64,000 nucleotides of DNA, taken from Pseudomonas sp. p1(2021b) (lineage in GTDB: Bacteria > Pseudomonadota > Gammaproteobacteria > Pseudomonadales > Pseudomonadaceae). The notes beneath the pieces are model-generated. The model did not search any database, had not been told where the DNA came from, and was given only the letters and a program-made list of their open reading frames with translations. Below, one piece after another: positions 30,861 to 40,748 of this stretch (the first letter of the stretch is position 1; each line of letters opens with the position of its first letter). Position numbers and translations under genes: made by a program. The DNA is taken from contig NZ_CP083746.1 in assembly GCF_020151015.1 (NCBI RefSeq), forward strand, positions 3,377,001-3,441,000. The letters run 5' to 3'.

Positions 30861-33335
30861 ATGACCTCCCCTACCTCCTGCTACCACTGCGCCCTGCCCG
30901 TCCCCGCCGGCAGCCGCTTCACCGCCGTGGTCCTCGGTGAACCGCGGTCGTTCTGCTGCCCAGGCTGCCAAGCCGTGGCCGAGTCGATCGTGGCCGGTGG
31001 CCTGGAGAGCTACTACCAGCACCGCAGCGACACCAGCGCCAACCCAGAAGCCCTGCCGCGCCAGTTGCAGGACGAGCTGGCACTCTACGACCGCGCCGAT
31101 GTGCAGCAGGGCTTCGTCCGCCAGCTGGGCGAGCTTCGCGAAACCACGCTGATGATCGAAGGCATCAGCTGCGCCGCCTGTGGCTGGCTGATCGAGAAAC
31201 ACCTGCGCAATCTGCCGGGCGTGGCCGAGGCGCGCCTGAACCTGTCCAATCATCGCCTGCTGGTGGCCTGGGACGACCGCCGGGTACCGCTCTCGCAATT
31301 GCTGGCCGAGCTGCGCCAGATCGGCTACGCCGCCCACCCCTACCAGCCCGACCAGGCCGCCGAGCAGCTGGCCCGGGAGAACCGCAGCGCCCTGCGTCGC
31401 CTGGGCGTGGCGGGCCTGCTGTGGTTCCAGGCGATGATGGCGACCATGGCCACCTGGCCCGAATTCAACATCGACCTGAGCCCCGAGCTGCATACCATCC
31501 TGCGCTGGGTCGCGCTGTTCCTGACCACACCCATCGTCTTCTACAGCTGCGCACCCTTCTTCAAGGGCGCCGCCCGCGACCTGCGCACCCGCCACCTGAC
31601 CATGGACGTCTCGGTGTCGCTGGCCATCGGCCTGGCCTACGGCGCCGGGATCTGGACAGCCATGACCGGCAGCGGCGAGCTGTACTTCGACACGGTCGGC
31701 ATGTTCGCCCTGTTCCTGCTCACTGGCCGCTACCTGGAACGCCGTGCCCGGGAGCGCACCGCCGCCGCCACCGCCCAGCTGGTCAACCTGCTGCCGGCCT
31801 CGTGCCTGCGCCTGGATGCCGCCGGCCACGGCGAGCGCATCCTGCTGGCAGAACTACGCCAAGGTGACCGGGTGCAGGTGCTGCCCGGCGCGGTGATCCC
31901 GGCCGATGGCCGCATCGTCGATGGCCGCTCCAGCATCGACGAGTCGCTGCTGACCGGCGAATACCTGCCCTTGGCGCGCCAGGCCGGCGACCGGGTCACC
32001 GGCGGCACGCTGAACGTCGAAAGCACCCTGACCGTGGAAGTCGAGGCACTGGGCCAGGACTCGCGCCTCTCGGCCATCGTCCGCCTGCTCGAACGGGCCC
32101 AGTCGGAAAAACCCCGGCTGGCCGAGATCGCTGACCGAGCCTCCCAGTGGTTCCTGTTGTTCACCCTGGTGGCCAGTGTCGCCATTGGCCTGCTGTGGTG
32201 GCAGATCGACGCGCCACGTGCGTTCTGGATCGTCCTGGCCATGCTGGTGGCAACCTGCCCGTGTGCGCTGTCCCTGGCCACGCCCACCGCCCTCACCGCA
32301 GCCACCGGCACCCTGCACCGGCTAGGCCTGCTGGTAACACGCGGCCATGTGCTCGAGGGCCTGAACCAGGTCGACACGGTGATCTTCGACAAGACCGGCA
32401 CACTGACCGAAGGCCGCCTGGCCCTGCGCAGCATCCACCCGCTGGGCGCCTTGCCCGCCGATCGTTGCCTGGCCCTGGCCGCCGCGCTCGAAAACCGCTC
32501 GGAACACCCGATCGCACGCGCCTTCGGTCGTGCCACCACAGCCGCCGAAGATGTCCAGACGGCGCCTGGGCTGGGCCTTGAGGGGCAGTTCGAAGGCGAG
32601 CGCCTGCGCATCGGCCAGGCCACGTTCGTCTGCGCCCTGAGCGGCGCGCCCGTGCCGAGTGTGCCGCAACCGCGTGGCCAATGGCTGTTGCTGGGCGATA
32701 GCCAGGGCCCCCTGGCCTGGTTCGGCCTCGATGATCGCCTGCGCGAGGATGCCCCTGCCCTGCTGGCTGCCTGCAAAGCTCGAGGCTGGAAGACGCTGCT
32801 GCTGTCCGGCGACAGTTCACCGATGGTCGCCGAGGTGGCGACGCAACTGGGCATCGAGCAGGCCATCGGCGGCCTACGCCCGGACGACAAGCTGGACCGC
32901 CTCAAGGCCTTGCAGGCCGAAGGCCGCAAGGTGCTGATGCTGGGTGATGGCGTCAACGACGTGCCAGTGCTGGCCGCCGCCGACATCAGCATCGCCATGG
33001 GCTCGGCCACGGACCTGGCCAAGACGTGCGCCGACGCGGTGCTGTTGTCCAACCGCCTCGAGGCATTGGTACAGGCCTTCGAGCTGGCCCGTCGTACCCG
33101 CCGCAACATCCTCGAGAACCTGCTCTGGGCGACCCTGTATAATGGCCTCATGTTGCCGTTCGCCGCCCTGGGCTGGATCACGCCGGTGTGGGCGGCCATC
33201 GGCATGTCGGTCAGCTCGCTGATCGTGGTCCTCAACGCCCTGCGTCTGACCCGCCTGCCCAGCGCAACGGGCCTGCCCGCACACAAGCCCTCGACACCCG
33301 GAAGGAAACCGCTATGCCCGCCCTCTACGTCATGA
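30861..33335 (+). CDS. ccoI: Copper-translocating P-type ATPase CcoI
   Basis: P1B copper ATPase of the FixI/CcoI (CopA2) type, 824 residues, exporting Cu+ to the periplasm for cbb3 assembly. An N-terminal cysteine-rich segment (CYHCALPV and FCCPGCQAV, as in FixI) precedes one heavy-metal domain with GISCAACGW (Cys104, Cys107). The CPC motif is in ATCPCALSLATP, the phosphorylation site is DKTGTLTEG, and the hinge is GDGVNDVPVL. Its 3' end overlaps ccoS by 22 bases. Confidence 0.96.
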   Translation: MTSPTSCYHCALPVPAGSRFTAVVLGEPRSFCCPGCQAVAESIVAGGLESYYQHRSDTSANPEALPRQLQDELALYDRADVQQGFVRQLGELRETTLMIEGISCAACGWLIEKHLRNLPGVAEARLNLSNHRLLVAWDDRRVPLSQLLAELRQIGYAAHPYQPDQAAEQLARENRSALRRLGVAGLLWFQAMMATMATWPEFNIDLSPELHTILRWVALFLTTPIVFYSCAPFFKGAARDLRTRHLTMDVSVSLAIGLAYGAGIWTAMTGSGELYFDTVGMFALFLLTGRYLERRARERTAAATAQLVNLLPASCLRLDAAGHGERILLAELRQGDRVQVLPGAVIPADGRIVDGRSSIDESLLTGEYLPLARQAGDRVTGGTLNVESTLTVEVEALGQDSRLSAIVRLLERAQSEKPRLAEIADRASQWFLLFTLVASVAIGLLWWQIDAPRAFWIVLAMLVATCPCALSLATPTALTAATGTLHRLGLLVTRGHVLEGLNQVDTVIFDKTGTLTEGRLALRSIHPLGALPADRCLALAAALENRSEHPIARAFGRATTAAEDVQTAPGLGLEGQFEGERLRIGQATFVCALSGAPVPSVPQPRGQWLLLGDSQGPLAWFGLDDRLREDAPALLAACKARGWKTLLLSGDSSPMVAEVATQLGIEQAIGGLRPDDKLDRLKALQAEGRKVLMLGDGVNDVPVLAAADISIAMGSATDLAKTCADAVLLSNRLEALVQAFELARRTRRNILENLLWATLYNGLMLPFAALGWITPVWAAIGMSVSSLIVVLNALRLTRLPSATGLPAHKPSTPGRKPLCPPSTS

Positions 33336-33529
33336 TCCCGGCGGCCCTGCTGATCGTAGGCGTGGCCGTGTACATCTTCTTCTGGGCAGTGGACAGTGGC
33401 CAGTACGACGACCTTGACAGCCCGGCCCACAGCATCCTGTTCGATGACCAGGACCCTCGCCACCAGGCTGCCGTGAAACCTGACCAGGCCCCAGCCGAAG
33501 AAGACAAGGATTCCAAACCACGTGCCTGA
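33314..33529 (+). CDS. ccoS: cbb3 oxidase maturation protein CcoS
   Basis: A 71-residue single-pass membrane protein of the CcoS/FixS family: MPALYVMIPAALLIVGVAVY helix, then the family-typical FFWAVDSGQYDDLDSPAHSI and a charged tail. Needed for haem or copper insertion in CcoN in other bacteria. It starts inside the ccoI end (RBS AAGGAAAC) and its own end overlaps the next gene by eight bases. Confidence 0.95.
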   Translation: MPALYVMIPAALLIVGVAVYIFFWAVDSGQYDDLDSPAHSILFDDQDPRHQAAVKPDQAPAEEDKDSKPRA

Positions 33530-34205
33530 CCTGCTCCCGCTCCTCGGTTCGGCGCTGGTCCTGGGCCTGCTTGGCGGCGGCCACTGCCTGGGCATGTGCG
33601 GCGGCCTGATGGGCGCCCTGACCCTTGCCATCCCGCCCGAGCAACGTGGCCGACGCCTGCGCCTGCTGCTGGCCTACAACCTGGGGCGCATCCTCAGCTA
33701 CGCCACTGCCGGCCTGGTGCTGGGCCTTGCCGGCGTGGCGCTGGCCAGCAGCCCATTGGCCCAAGGGCTGCGCGTGGTAGCCGCGCTGCTGCTCATTGCC
33801 ATGGGGCTGTACCTGGCCGGCTGGTGGAGCGGACTGACGCATATCGAAGCGCTCGGCCGCGGCCTGTGGCGGCATGTGCAACCGCTGGCGACGCGCTTGC
33901 TGCCGGTATCGAGCCTGCCCCGTGCCCTGTTGCTCGGCGCCCTGTGGGGCTGGCTGCCGTGCGGCCTGGTCTACAGCACGCTGCTGTGGGCGGCCAGCCA
34001 GGGCAATGCGGCCCACAGTGCCGTGCTGATGCTGGCGTTCGGGCTGGGGACCTGGCCTGTGCTGGTGGCCACAGGTCTTGCCGCCGAGCGTGTCGGCGCC
34101 GTGCTGCGCAAGCGTGGCGTGCGCATGGCAGGCGGATTGCTGGTGATCCTGTTCGGCCTGTGGACGCTGCCGGGGCCGCATCAGCATTGGTTGATGGGGC
34201 ATTGA
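33522..34205 (+). CDS. TauE/SafE-like (UreH-like) membrane protein
   Basis: A 227-residue integral membrane protein, GTG start overlapping ccoS. The N-terminal motif GGGHCLGMCGGLMGAL and the repeat-like LWGWLPCGLVYSTLLWA resemble the cysteine-containing half-repeats of DsbD/CcdA-like and UreH_2 proteins; about six hydrophobic segments. Position directly after ccoS is conserved in pseudomonads as far as I know and suggests a part in cbb3 maturation, for example metal or thiol handling. That role is inference. Confidence 0.8.
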   Translation: MPDLLPLLGSALVLGLLGGGHCLGMCGGLMGALTLAIPPEQRGRRLRLLLAYNLGRILSYATAGLVLGLAGVALASSPLAQGLRVVAALLLIAMGLYLAGWWSGLTHIEALGRGLWRHVQPLATRLLPVSSLPRALLLGALWGWLPCGLVYSTLLWAASQGNAAHSAVLMLAFGLGTWPVLVATGLAAERVGAVLRKRGVRMAGGLLVILFGLWTLPGPHQHWLMGH

Positions 34206-34220
34206 TCGGGGTCGCCATAC

Positions 34221-34266
34221 CTGTGGGAACCGGCTTGCCGGCGATCGGGCCGCGCAGCGGCCCGGA
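34221..34266. repeat. REP-like element
   Basis: CTGTGGGAACCGGCTTGCCGGCGAT followed by GGGCCGCGCAGCGGCCC: one REP-type hairpin plus a second short hairpin just before the hemN control region. The second hairpin may end the ccoGHIS transcript. Confidence 0.6.
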
Positions 34267-34284
34267 TGCGCCATCCGAGGCCCG

Positions 34285-34298
34285 TTGATGCAAATCAA
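34285..34298 (+). promoter_or_regulatory. ANR/FNR box of hemN
   Basis: TTGATGCAAATCAA is a perfect match to TTGAT-N4-ATCAA. A possible -10 TAGACT lies at 34321-34326, giving a predicted start near 34333, which is 41.5 bases from the box centre (class II activation). The hemN ATG is at 34358. Confidence 0.92.
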
Positions 34299-34357
34299 GA
34301 CGGCGTTTTCACTGGCCCCCTAGACTCCGGACTCTGCTGCTCTATCCGGGGACCACC

Positions 34358-35740
34358 ATGCTCGACGACCTACGCTGGGACTCCGACCTGATCCGCCGCT
34401 ACGATCTGGCCGGGCCACGCTACACCTCATACCCGACCGCCGTGCAACTGCATGGCGAAGTGGGCTCGTTCGACCTGCTCCACGCCCTGCGCGAGAGCCG
34501 CCGTGCGGTTCGCCCGTTGTCGCTGTACGTGCACGTGCCGTTCTGCGCCAACATCTGCTACTACTGCGCCTGTAACAAGGTCATCACCAAGGACCGCGCC
34601 CGCGCCCAGCCCTACCTGCAACGCCTGGAGCAGGAAATCCAGCTCGTCGCCTGCCATCTGGCACCCAACCAGCGCGTCGAGCAACTGCATTTCGGCGGCG
34701 GCACCCCCACCTTCCTCAGCCATGTGGAGTTGCGCCACTTGATGGCGACCCTGCGCCAGCATTTCCACCTGCTGGACGACGATTCCGGCGACTACGGCAT
34801 CGAGATCGACCCACGCGAGGCCGACTGGTCGACCATGGGCCTGCTGCGCGAACTGGGCTTCAACCGCGTCAGCCTGGGCGTGCAGGACCTGGACCCGGCG
34901 GTTCAGCGGGCGATCAACCGCCTGCAAAGCCTGGAACAGACCCGCACACTGGTCGAGGCTGCACGCACCCTGCAGTTCCGTTCGGTCAACCTCGACCTGA
35001 TCTACGGCCTGCCCCGGCAGACACCGGAGGGCTTCGCCCGTACCGTCGAGGAAGTGATCCGCCTGCAACCGGACCGTCTCTCGGTGTTCAACTACGCCCA
35101 CCTGCCCGAGCGCTTCATGCCCCAGCGGCGCATCGACAGCAATGAGCTGCCGGCGCCTGGCGCCAAGCTGGAGATGCTGCACCGCACCATCGAGCAACTG
35201 ACGGCCGCCGGCTACCGCTACATCGGCATGGACCACTTCGCCCTGCCCGATGACGAGCTGGCCATCGCCCAGGAGGAAGGCACCTTGCAACGCAACTTCC
35301 AGGGCTACACCACCCACGGCCATTGCGACCTGATCGGCCTGGGCGTATCGGCCATCAGCCAGATCGGCGACCTCTACTGCCAGAACAGCAACGACCTAGC
35401 CAGGTACCAGGAAACCCTCTCCACCGCCCAGCTGGCGACCCAGCGCGGCCTGCTGTGCACCCCGGATGACCGCGTGCGGCGCGCCGTGATCCAGCAGTTG
35501 ATTTGCCACTTCGAGTTGGATTTCGAGACCATCGAACAGGCCTTCACCATCGACTTCCGCGGCTACTTCAACGAGCAGTGGCCAGAGCTTCAAGCCCTGC
35601 AGCGAGACGGCCTGATCAGCCTGGACAGCCGAGGCATCCGCGTACTCCCTGCCGGGCGCCTGCTGGTACGTTCGGTATGCATGGTGTTCGATGCCTACCT
35701 GGCCATGCACAACCGCCAACGTTTTTCACGGGTGATCTGA
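34358..35740 (+). CDS. hemN: Oxygen-independent coproporphyrinogen III oxidase
   Basis: Radical SAM enzyme, 460 residues, converting coproporphyrinogen III to protoporphyrinogen IX without oxygen. The cluster motif CxxxCxxC is Cys63, Cys67, Cys70 in PFCANICYYCACNKV; GGGTPTFLS and RVSLGVQDLDP are further radical SAM/HemN motifs, and a HemN C-terminal domain follows. A perfect ANR box upstream and the anr gene just downstream fit haem supply for the cbb3 oxidases at low oxygen. Confidence 0.97.
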   Translation: MLDDLRWDSDLIRRYDLAGPRYTSYPTAVQLHGEVGSFDLLHALRESRRAVRPLSLYVHVPFCANICYYCACNKVITKDRARAQPYLQRLEQEIQLVACHLAPNQRVEQLHFGGGTPTFLSHVELRHLMATLRQHFHLLDDDSGDYGIEIDPREADWSTMGLLRELGFNRVSLGVQDLDPAVQRAINRLQSLEQTRTLVEAARTLQFRSVNLDLIYGLPRQTPEGFARTVEEVIRLQPDRLSVFNYAHLPERFMPQRRIDSNELPAPGAKLEMLHRTIEQLTAAGYRYIGMDHFALPDDELAIAQEEGTLQRNFQGYTTHGHCDLIGLGVSAISQIGDLYCQNSNDLARYQETLSTAQLATQRGLLCTPDDRVRRAVIQQLICHFELDFETIEQAFTIDFRGYFNEQWPELQALQRDGLISLDSRGIRVLPAGRLLVRSVCMVFDAYLAMHNRQRFSRVI

Positions 35741-35923
35741 TACGAGTCGATCGACCGCATGGACAGACCTCCTTGCCAGGGACACTATGGGCAATAGACA
35801 GGCCTGGGCAGCCATTCGCCACGGCCTGGCCAGCGCGCACCAAAATAGCGCATGCTGGCCTACACCCCACGCTGTGAGTTACCCTTACAGCTTATGTGTG
35901 CTTTCCCACAAGGATCGATTGAA

Positions 35924-36658
35924 ATGTCCGAGCCAGTCAAACTGCGCCCTCACAACCAGGCCCACTGCAAGGATTGCAGCCTGGCGCCCCTGTGCCTGCC
36001 CCTGTCCCTCAATCTGGAGGACATGGACGCACTGGATGAGATCGTCAAGCGCGGCCGCCCGCTGAAGAAAGGGGAATTCCTGTTCCGCCAGGGTGACAAT
36101 TTCGGCTCGGTCTATGCGGTGCGCTCCGGCGCCCTGAAAACCTTCAGCCTGAGCGACAGCGGCGAAGAGCAGATCACCGGCTTCCACCTGCCCAGCGAAC
36201 TGGTCGGCCTGTCCGGCATGGACACCGAGGCATACCCGGTATCGGCCCAGGCACAAGAGACCACCTCGGTCTGCGAGATTCCGTTCGAGCGCCTGGACGA
36301 ATTGTCGGTACAACTGCCGCAACTGCGCCGCCAGTTGATGCGTGTGATGAGCCGCGAAATCCGCGACGACCAGCAGATGATGCTGCTGCTGTCGAAGAAG
36401 ACTGCCGATGAGCGCATCGCCACCTTCCTGGTCAACCTCTCCGCACGCTTCCGCGCCCGCGGCTATTCGGCCAACCAGTTCCGCCTGAGCATGTCGCGCA
36501 ACGAGATCGGCAACTACCTGGGCCTGGCGGTGGAAACCGTGTCACGGGTCTTCACCCGCTTCCAGCACAATGGTTTGATCAAGGCCGAAGGCAAGGAAGT
36601 GCACATCCTCGACCCGATCCAGCTGTGCGCGCTGGCGGGCGGTGCGATGGAAGTCTGA
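35924..36658 (+). CDS. anr: Anaerobic regulator ANR (FNR family)
   Basis: Oxygen-sensing transcription factor of 244 residues. Cluster ligands are Cys15, Cys18, Cys24 ([11 protein letters not shown]) and Cys117 (SVCEIPF), as in FNR. A CRP-like sensor domain, dimer helix and HTH ([19 protein letters not shown]) follow; the E-x2-S-R recognition residues specific for TTGAT half-sites are in ETVSR. The start [12 protein letters not shown] at 35924 is supported by AAGGA upstream. Likely activator of ccoNOQP-1 and hemN in this window. Confidence 0.97.
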   Translation: MSEPVKLRPHNQAHCKDCSLAPLCLPLSLNLEDMDALDEIVKRGRPLKKGEFLFRQGDNFGSVYAVRSGALKTFSLSDSGEEQITGFHLPSELVGLSGMDTEAYPVSAQAQETTSVCEIPFERLDELSVQLPQLRRQLMRVMSREIRDDQQMMLLLSKKTADERIATFLVNLSARFRARGYSANQFRLSMSRNEIGNYLGLAVETVSRVFTRFQHNGLIKAEGKEVHILDPIQLCALAGGAMEV

Positions 36659-36710
36659 ACAAGCCTCCCCGGCAAGGTATACTGGCGCATCCGTTTTCCA
36701 GGAAAGCCAC

Positions 36711-37259
36711 ATGCACTGCGATACCTTCGACCTCAAAGCCCTGATCCGCCCGGTCCCGGACTTCCCCAAGCCGGGCGTGATCTTCCGCGACATTACCCCG
36801 CTGTTCCAGTCGCCCCGTGGGCTGCGCTACGTCGCCGACCAGTTCATCGAGCGCTACGTCGAGGCCGAGTTCAGCCACATCGGTGCCATGGATGCCCGTG
36901 GCTTCCTGATCGGCTCGATCATTGCCCACCAGTTGAACAAGCCCCTGATCCTGTTCCGCAAACAAGGCAAGCTGCCGGCCGACGTGCTGTCGGAGGCCTA
37001 CCAGACCGAATACGGCGAAGCCTTCCTGGAGGTGCATGCCGACAGCCTGTGCGAGGGTGATTCGGTGTTGATCTTCGATGACCTGATCGCCACCGGCGGC
37101 ACCCTGCTGGCGGCTGCCAACCTGGTGCGACGTACCGGTGCCGAGGTGTTCGAGGCAGCGGCGATCATCGACCTGCCGGAACTGGAAGGTTCGCGTCGCC
37201 TGCAGGCGGCCGGGGTGCCGACCTTCTGCCTGACCGAGTTTTCGCTCAGCGAATATTGA
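36711..37259 (+). CDS. apt: Adenine phosphoribosyltransferase
   Basis: Salvages adenine with PRPP to AMP, 182 residues. The N-terminus has the family signature [19 protein letters not shown] and the PRPP-binding loop is [33 protein letters not shown] at 36678-36683 is a possible -10. Closely follows anr (52 bases), so read-through is possible. Confidence 0.97.
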   Translation: MHCDTFDLKALIRPVPDFPKPGVIFRDITPLFQSPRGLRYVADQFIERYVEAEFSHIGAMDARGFLIGSIIAHQLNKPLILFRKQGKLPADVLSEAYQTEYGEAFLEVHADSLCEGDSVLIFDDLIATGGTLLAAANLVRRTGAEVFEAAAIIDLPELEGSRRLQAAGVPTFCLTEFSLSEY

Positions 37260-37284
37260 TGCCTGCGGGGCCGCTTTGCGGCCC

Positions 37285-37313
37285 GATCGCGGGGCAAGCC
37301 CGCTCCTACAGGG
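37285..37313. repeat. REP element (single)
   Basis: GATCGCGGGGCAAGCCCGCTCC plus TACAGG: one REP unit between the convergent apt and recR genes. Confidence 0.8.
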
Positions 37314-37327
37314 AGGGGCGTATCGGC

Positions 37328-37930
37328 TTACAACGAAATGGCTTTTCGCCCTGCGAATGCATGGGCCAAGGTCCCGCCATCCACCATCTCCAGCTCCCCT
37401 CCCAGCGGCACGCCGTGGGCGATCCGCGAGGCGGTCAGGCCTTTCTCGGCCAGCAGCTGGGCGATGTAGTGAGCGGTCGCCTCCCCTTCAACGGTAGGGT
37501 TGGTGGCCAGGATCACCTCACTGAAAGTACCCTGCTCTTCGATCCGTGCCATCAGCTGCGGAATGCCGATGGCCTCTGGGCCCAGGCCATCCAGGGGTGA
37601 TAGGTGCCCCTTGAGCACGAAATAGCGACCGCGGTACCCGGTCTGCTCCACGGCATACACGTCCATCGGGCCTTCGACCACGCACAGCTGGGTGTCGTCG
37701 CGGCGGGTATCGGCGCATTGGGGGCACAACTCCTGCTCGGTCAGGGTGCGGCATTGGCGGCAGTGGCCGACGCCTTCCATGGCCTGGCTCAGGGCCTGTG
37801 CCAGGCGCAGGCCGCCGCTGCGGTCGCGCTCGAGCAGCTGCAGGGCCATGCGCTGGGCGGTTTTCTGGCCGACGCCGGGCAAGGTACGCAGGGCGTCGAT
37901 CAGTTGGCGGATCAGGGGGCTGAAGCTCAT
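37328..37930 (-). CDS. recR: Recombination protein RecR
   Basis: DNA repair mediator of the RecFOR pathway, 200 residues. It has an N-terminal HhH ([16 protein letters not shown]), a zinc finger ([16 protein letters not shown]), and a TOPRIM domain ([12 protein letters not shown]). The start [10 protein letters not shown] is the conserved one. Usually in the dnaX-ybaB-recR operon; here a strong terminator lies between ybaB and recR, so recR probably has its own promoter as well. Confidence 0.97.
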   Translation of the reverse strand: MSFSPLIRQLIDALRTLPGVGQKTAQRMALQLLERDRSGGLRLAQALSQAMEGVGHCRQCRTLTEQELCPQCADTRRDDTQLCVVEGPMDVYAVEQTGYRGRYFVLKGHLSPLDGLGPEAIGIPQLMARIEEQGTFSEVILATNPTVEGEATAHYIAQLLAEKGLTASRIAHGVPLGGELEMVDGGTLAHAFAGRKAISL

Positions 37931-38070
37931 GGGAAAGGCCTGACAGATCAATAGGAGGCGGTTTATACCCATCAGGGTCATTCACGTCAAATGGACGCGG
38001 GTATGATTCGCGTGGCGTAGTGGTGCGAAGATCCAGCGCCCACGCAATCTATAATCCTATCCCCTGCTAT

Positions 38071-38102
38071 AAAAAAAGCCGCCCCGATAATCGGTAGCGG
38101 CT
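38071..38102 (-). terminator. Terminator between ybaB and recR
   Basis: Minus strand AGCCGC-TACCGATTATCGGG-GCGGCT followed by TTTTTTT. The inner part CCGATTATCGG also pairs. Located 33 bases after the ybaB stop. Confidence 0.85.
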
Positions 38103-38134
38103 TCGATAGGCAGCCGGTCAACACCGGCAACGCA

Positions 38135-38470
38135 TCAGAACGGCATCTTGAAGCCAGGCGGCAGTTGCATGCCAGCGGTCATGCTGCCCATCTTTTCCTG
38201 GCTGTTCTGCTCGACCTTGCGTACGGCGTCGTTCAGCGCAGCCGCGATCAGGTCTTCCAGGACTTCCTTGTCGTCCTCTTCGGTCGACATCAGGCTCTGG
38301 TCGATGCTGACGCGCTTCACGTCGTGACGACCGGTCATTACCACGCTCACCAGGCCGCCACCAGACTGGCCGGTGACTTCGGCGTTGGCCAGCTCTTCCT
38401 GCATCTTCTGCATTTTTTCCTGCATTTGCTGGGCCTGCTTCATCAGGCCGGCCATGCCACCTTTCATCAT
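38135..38470 (-). CDS. ybaB: Nucleoid-associated protein YbaB/EbfC
   Basis: Small DNA-binding dimer, 111 residues ([21 protein letters not shown]-terminal coiled coil; [18 protein letters not shown] core; [16 protein letters not shown]-terminal helix). The start at 38470 is supported by GAGGTG. Follows dnaX by about 60 bases in the usual dnaX-ybaB arrangement. Confidence 0.96.
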   Translation of the reverse strand: MMKGGMAGLMKQAQQMQEKMQKMQEELANAEVTGQSGGGLVSVVMTGRHDVKRVSIDQSLMSTEEDDKEVLEDLIAAALNDAVRKVEQNSQEKMGSMTAGMQLPPGFKMPF

Positions 38471-38532
38471 GGGGTACACCTCGATTGGTTCATGTGATGC
38501 GGCCGACGCAGCGCCGGGCGCATGGTTATCCG

Positions 38533-40620
38533 TTATTCGTCCTGGCTGGCCAGGGCCTGTACAGGCTCAATAGTATCCTGCCGCACCGTCGCACCGAACT
38601 GCCGGATCATCTGCTGGATGAGCGGGTCCTGCTCGATCGACACTTCTGCGTCACGCTGACGCTCGGCACGCTTGCGCGCGGCAGCCTGGGCTGGCGTCTC
38701 CTGCTCCGGCCGGATCAGCTCGATCTTCAAGCGCAGGGTACGCCCCAGGTGCTGGTTGAGCGCTTCGTTCAGACGCCGCTGCTGGGTCGAGTTGAACAGC
38801 GCGCCCTGGGCCGGATCCAGGTGCAGCAACCAGTCATCACCCTCAGCGGCGATCAGCGTGCAGTTTGCGGCGATGTTGCCTGTCATGCCCGACACAGGCA
38901 ACTGCGGGAATAATTCCAGCCATTGCAAGGCCAGGCCCGTGGCGGGCTTGGCCGCTGGCAGTGGCTCCGGCGCCTTGGCCGGCTCGGCCTCATGGACATG
39001 CTCGGCCAGCTCGTCCAGGTAGCTGAAGGCTGCCGGGTCGCTGTCCGGTGTGTAGTAATCCTCGTCCAGCGGAGGCTCATCGTCCCGGTCCATACCGACA
39101 GGGCCGTACGCAGACGGGTCGAACGGCGGCTCGTCGTCGTTCGATTGCTCCACGCTCGGCTCTGGTGCAGGTACCGGCTCAGGGGCAGGCGCCGCAGCGG
39201 TAGGTGCGTGCGGAGCAACAGGCTCCTCCCATGGCAGGTCGATGACCTCCTCCACCTGCGGCTCTGGCGCGTGGACCTCGGCCTGCACCTCAGGCTCGGG
39301 GTCGCGCTCAGGGTACGCGGGCGGAGCGGGTTCAACCGCCTGTTGCAACGCCTCGACAGGCTCGACGACAGGGTCGGCCACGGCCGGTACGTCCGCAGGT
39401 GCAGCGGTGGGCTCCGGCTCGACGGCGACAACCGGCTCGACGGCAGGCTCCGCGGCTGCCACCGGTGTTGCCGGATCAGCTGTGGCCTGGCTGATCCCCA
39501 CCGGCTTTAGTACCGGCTTCGGTGCATCGTCGGCATCGGCCGGGCGGAAGGCCAGCATTCGCAGCAGGACCATCTCGAAGCCACCGCGCGGGTCCGGCGC
39601 CAGTGGCAGGTCGCGACGACCGATCAGGCCCATCTGGTAATAGAACTGCACATCTTCGGCCGGCAGTGCCGAAGCCAGGGCCAGCACCCGGTCGCGATCG
39701 CCCTGGCCGTTGTCGACAGCCTCGGGCAACGCCTGGGCGATGGCAACGCGGTGCAGCACGTTGAGCATCTCGGCCAGTACGCCGTTCCAGTCCGGGCCCT
39801 GCTCGGCCAGGTTTCGCACCGCTTCGAGCAGTGCCCGGGCGTCGCCTTCGAGCAAGGCCTGGAGCACGCCATAGACCTGCCCATGGTCGAGGGTACCGAG
39901 CATCGCCCGTACGTCCGCGGCCAAGACCTTGCCTTCGCCGAAGGCAATGGCCTGGTCGGTCAGGCTCATGGCATCGCGCATCGAGCCATCGGCCGCGCGG
40001 CCGAGCAGCCACAGGGCATCTTCCTCGAAGGGCACGTTCTCGGCGCCGAGCACATGGCTCAGGTGCTCGACCACCCGCTCCGGGCTCATGTTCTTCAGAG
40101 AGAACTGCAGGCAGCGCGAGAGGATGGTGGCCGGCAGCTTCTGCGGGTCGGTGGTGGCCAGGATGAACTTGACGTAGGGCGGCGGCTCTTCCAGCGTCTT
40201 GAGCAGGGCGTTGAACGAGTGGGTCGAGAGCATGTGCACTTCGTCGATCAGGTAGACCTTGAAGCGCCCACGACTAGGGGCGTACTGCACGTTGTCGAGC
40301 AGCTCGCGGGTGTCTTCGACCTTGGTGCGGCTCGCGGCGTCGATCTCGATCAGGTCGACGAAGCGGCCTTCGTCGATCTCCCGGCACACCGAACAGGTAC
40401 CGCACGGCGTGGAAGTGATGCCGGTCTCGCAGTTCAGGCACTTGGCGATGATACGCGCGATGGTGGTCTTGCCCACGCCGCGGGTACCGGTGAACAGATA
40501 GGCATGGTGCAGGCGCTGGTTGTCCAGGGCGTTGATCAAAGCCTTGAGCACATGGGTCTGCCCGACCATTTCGCGGAACGAGCGCGGGCGCCATTTACGT
40601 GCAAGAACCTGATAACTCAT
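38533..40620 (-). CDS. dnaX: DNA polymerase III subunits gamma and tau
   Basis: Clamp-loader ATPase, 695 residues. The AAA+ domain has Walker [14 protein letters not shown], a four-cysteine zinc module ([19 protein letters not shown], first part CLNCETG), Walker B LIDEVHML and sensor residues in [17 protein letters not shown] long Ala/Pro/Glu-rich linker of about 170 residues (about 365-540) separates the clamp-loader part from the C-terminal tau domain that binds polymerase and helicase. I see no A-AAA-AAG slippery site, so a short gamma form may be made differently or not at all. Start [12 protein letters not shown]. Confidence 0.97.
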   Translation of the reverse strand: MSYQVLARKWRPRSFREMVGQTHVLKALINALDNQRLHHAYLFTGTRGVGKTTIARIIAKCLNCETGITSTPCGTCSVCREIDEGRFVDLIEIDAASRTKVEDTRELLDNVQYAPSRGRFKVYLIDEVHMLSTHSFNALLKTLEEPPPYVKFILATTDPQKLPATILSRCLQFSLKNMSPERVVEHLSHVLGAENVPFEEDALWLLGRAADGSMRDAMSLTDQAIAFGEGKVLAADVRAMLGTLDHGQVYGVLQALLEGDARALLEAVRNLAEQGPDWNGVLAEMLNVLHRVAIAQALPEAVDNGQGDRDRVLALASALPAEDVQFYYQMGLIGRRDLPLAPDPRGGFEMVLLRMLAFRPADADDAPKPVLKPVGISQATADPATPVAAAEPAVEPVVAVEPEPTAAPADVPAVADPVVEPVEALQQAVEPAPPAYPERDPEPEVQAEVHAPEPQVEEVIDLPWEEPVAPHAPTAAAPAPEPVPAPEPSVEQSNDDEPPFDPSAYGPVGMDRDDEPPLDEDYYTPDSDPAAFSYLDELAEHVHEAEPAKAPEPLPAAKPATGLALQWLELFPQLPVSGMTGNIAANCTLIAAEGDDWLLHLDPAQGALFNSTQQRRLNEALNQHLGRTLRLKIELIRPEQETPAQAAARKRAERQRDAEVSIEQDPLIQQMIRQFGATVRQDTIEPVQALASQDE

Positions 40621-40748
40621 CAAAAACCATCGCAACCTGAACGAGCGGAAGATCGCTAATGCTAGCGGAGCGAGGGCAAAATTGCACCCTGCCGAACTCG
40701 TCTACGCTATGAACAGGCACGCTCTGGCAGCGATCAAGGAGGATTGAC

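Noticed and set aside
38533..40620. Programmed frameshift site in dnaX
   Set aside because: I looked for an A-AAA-AAG type heptamer on the coding strand and found none.
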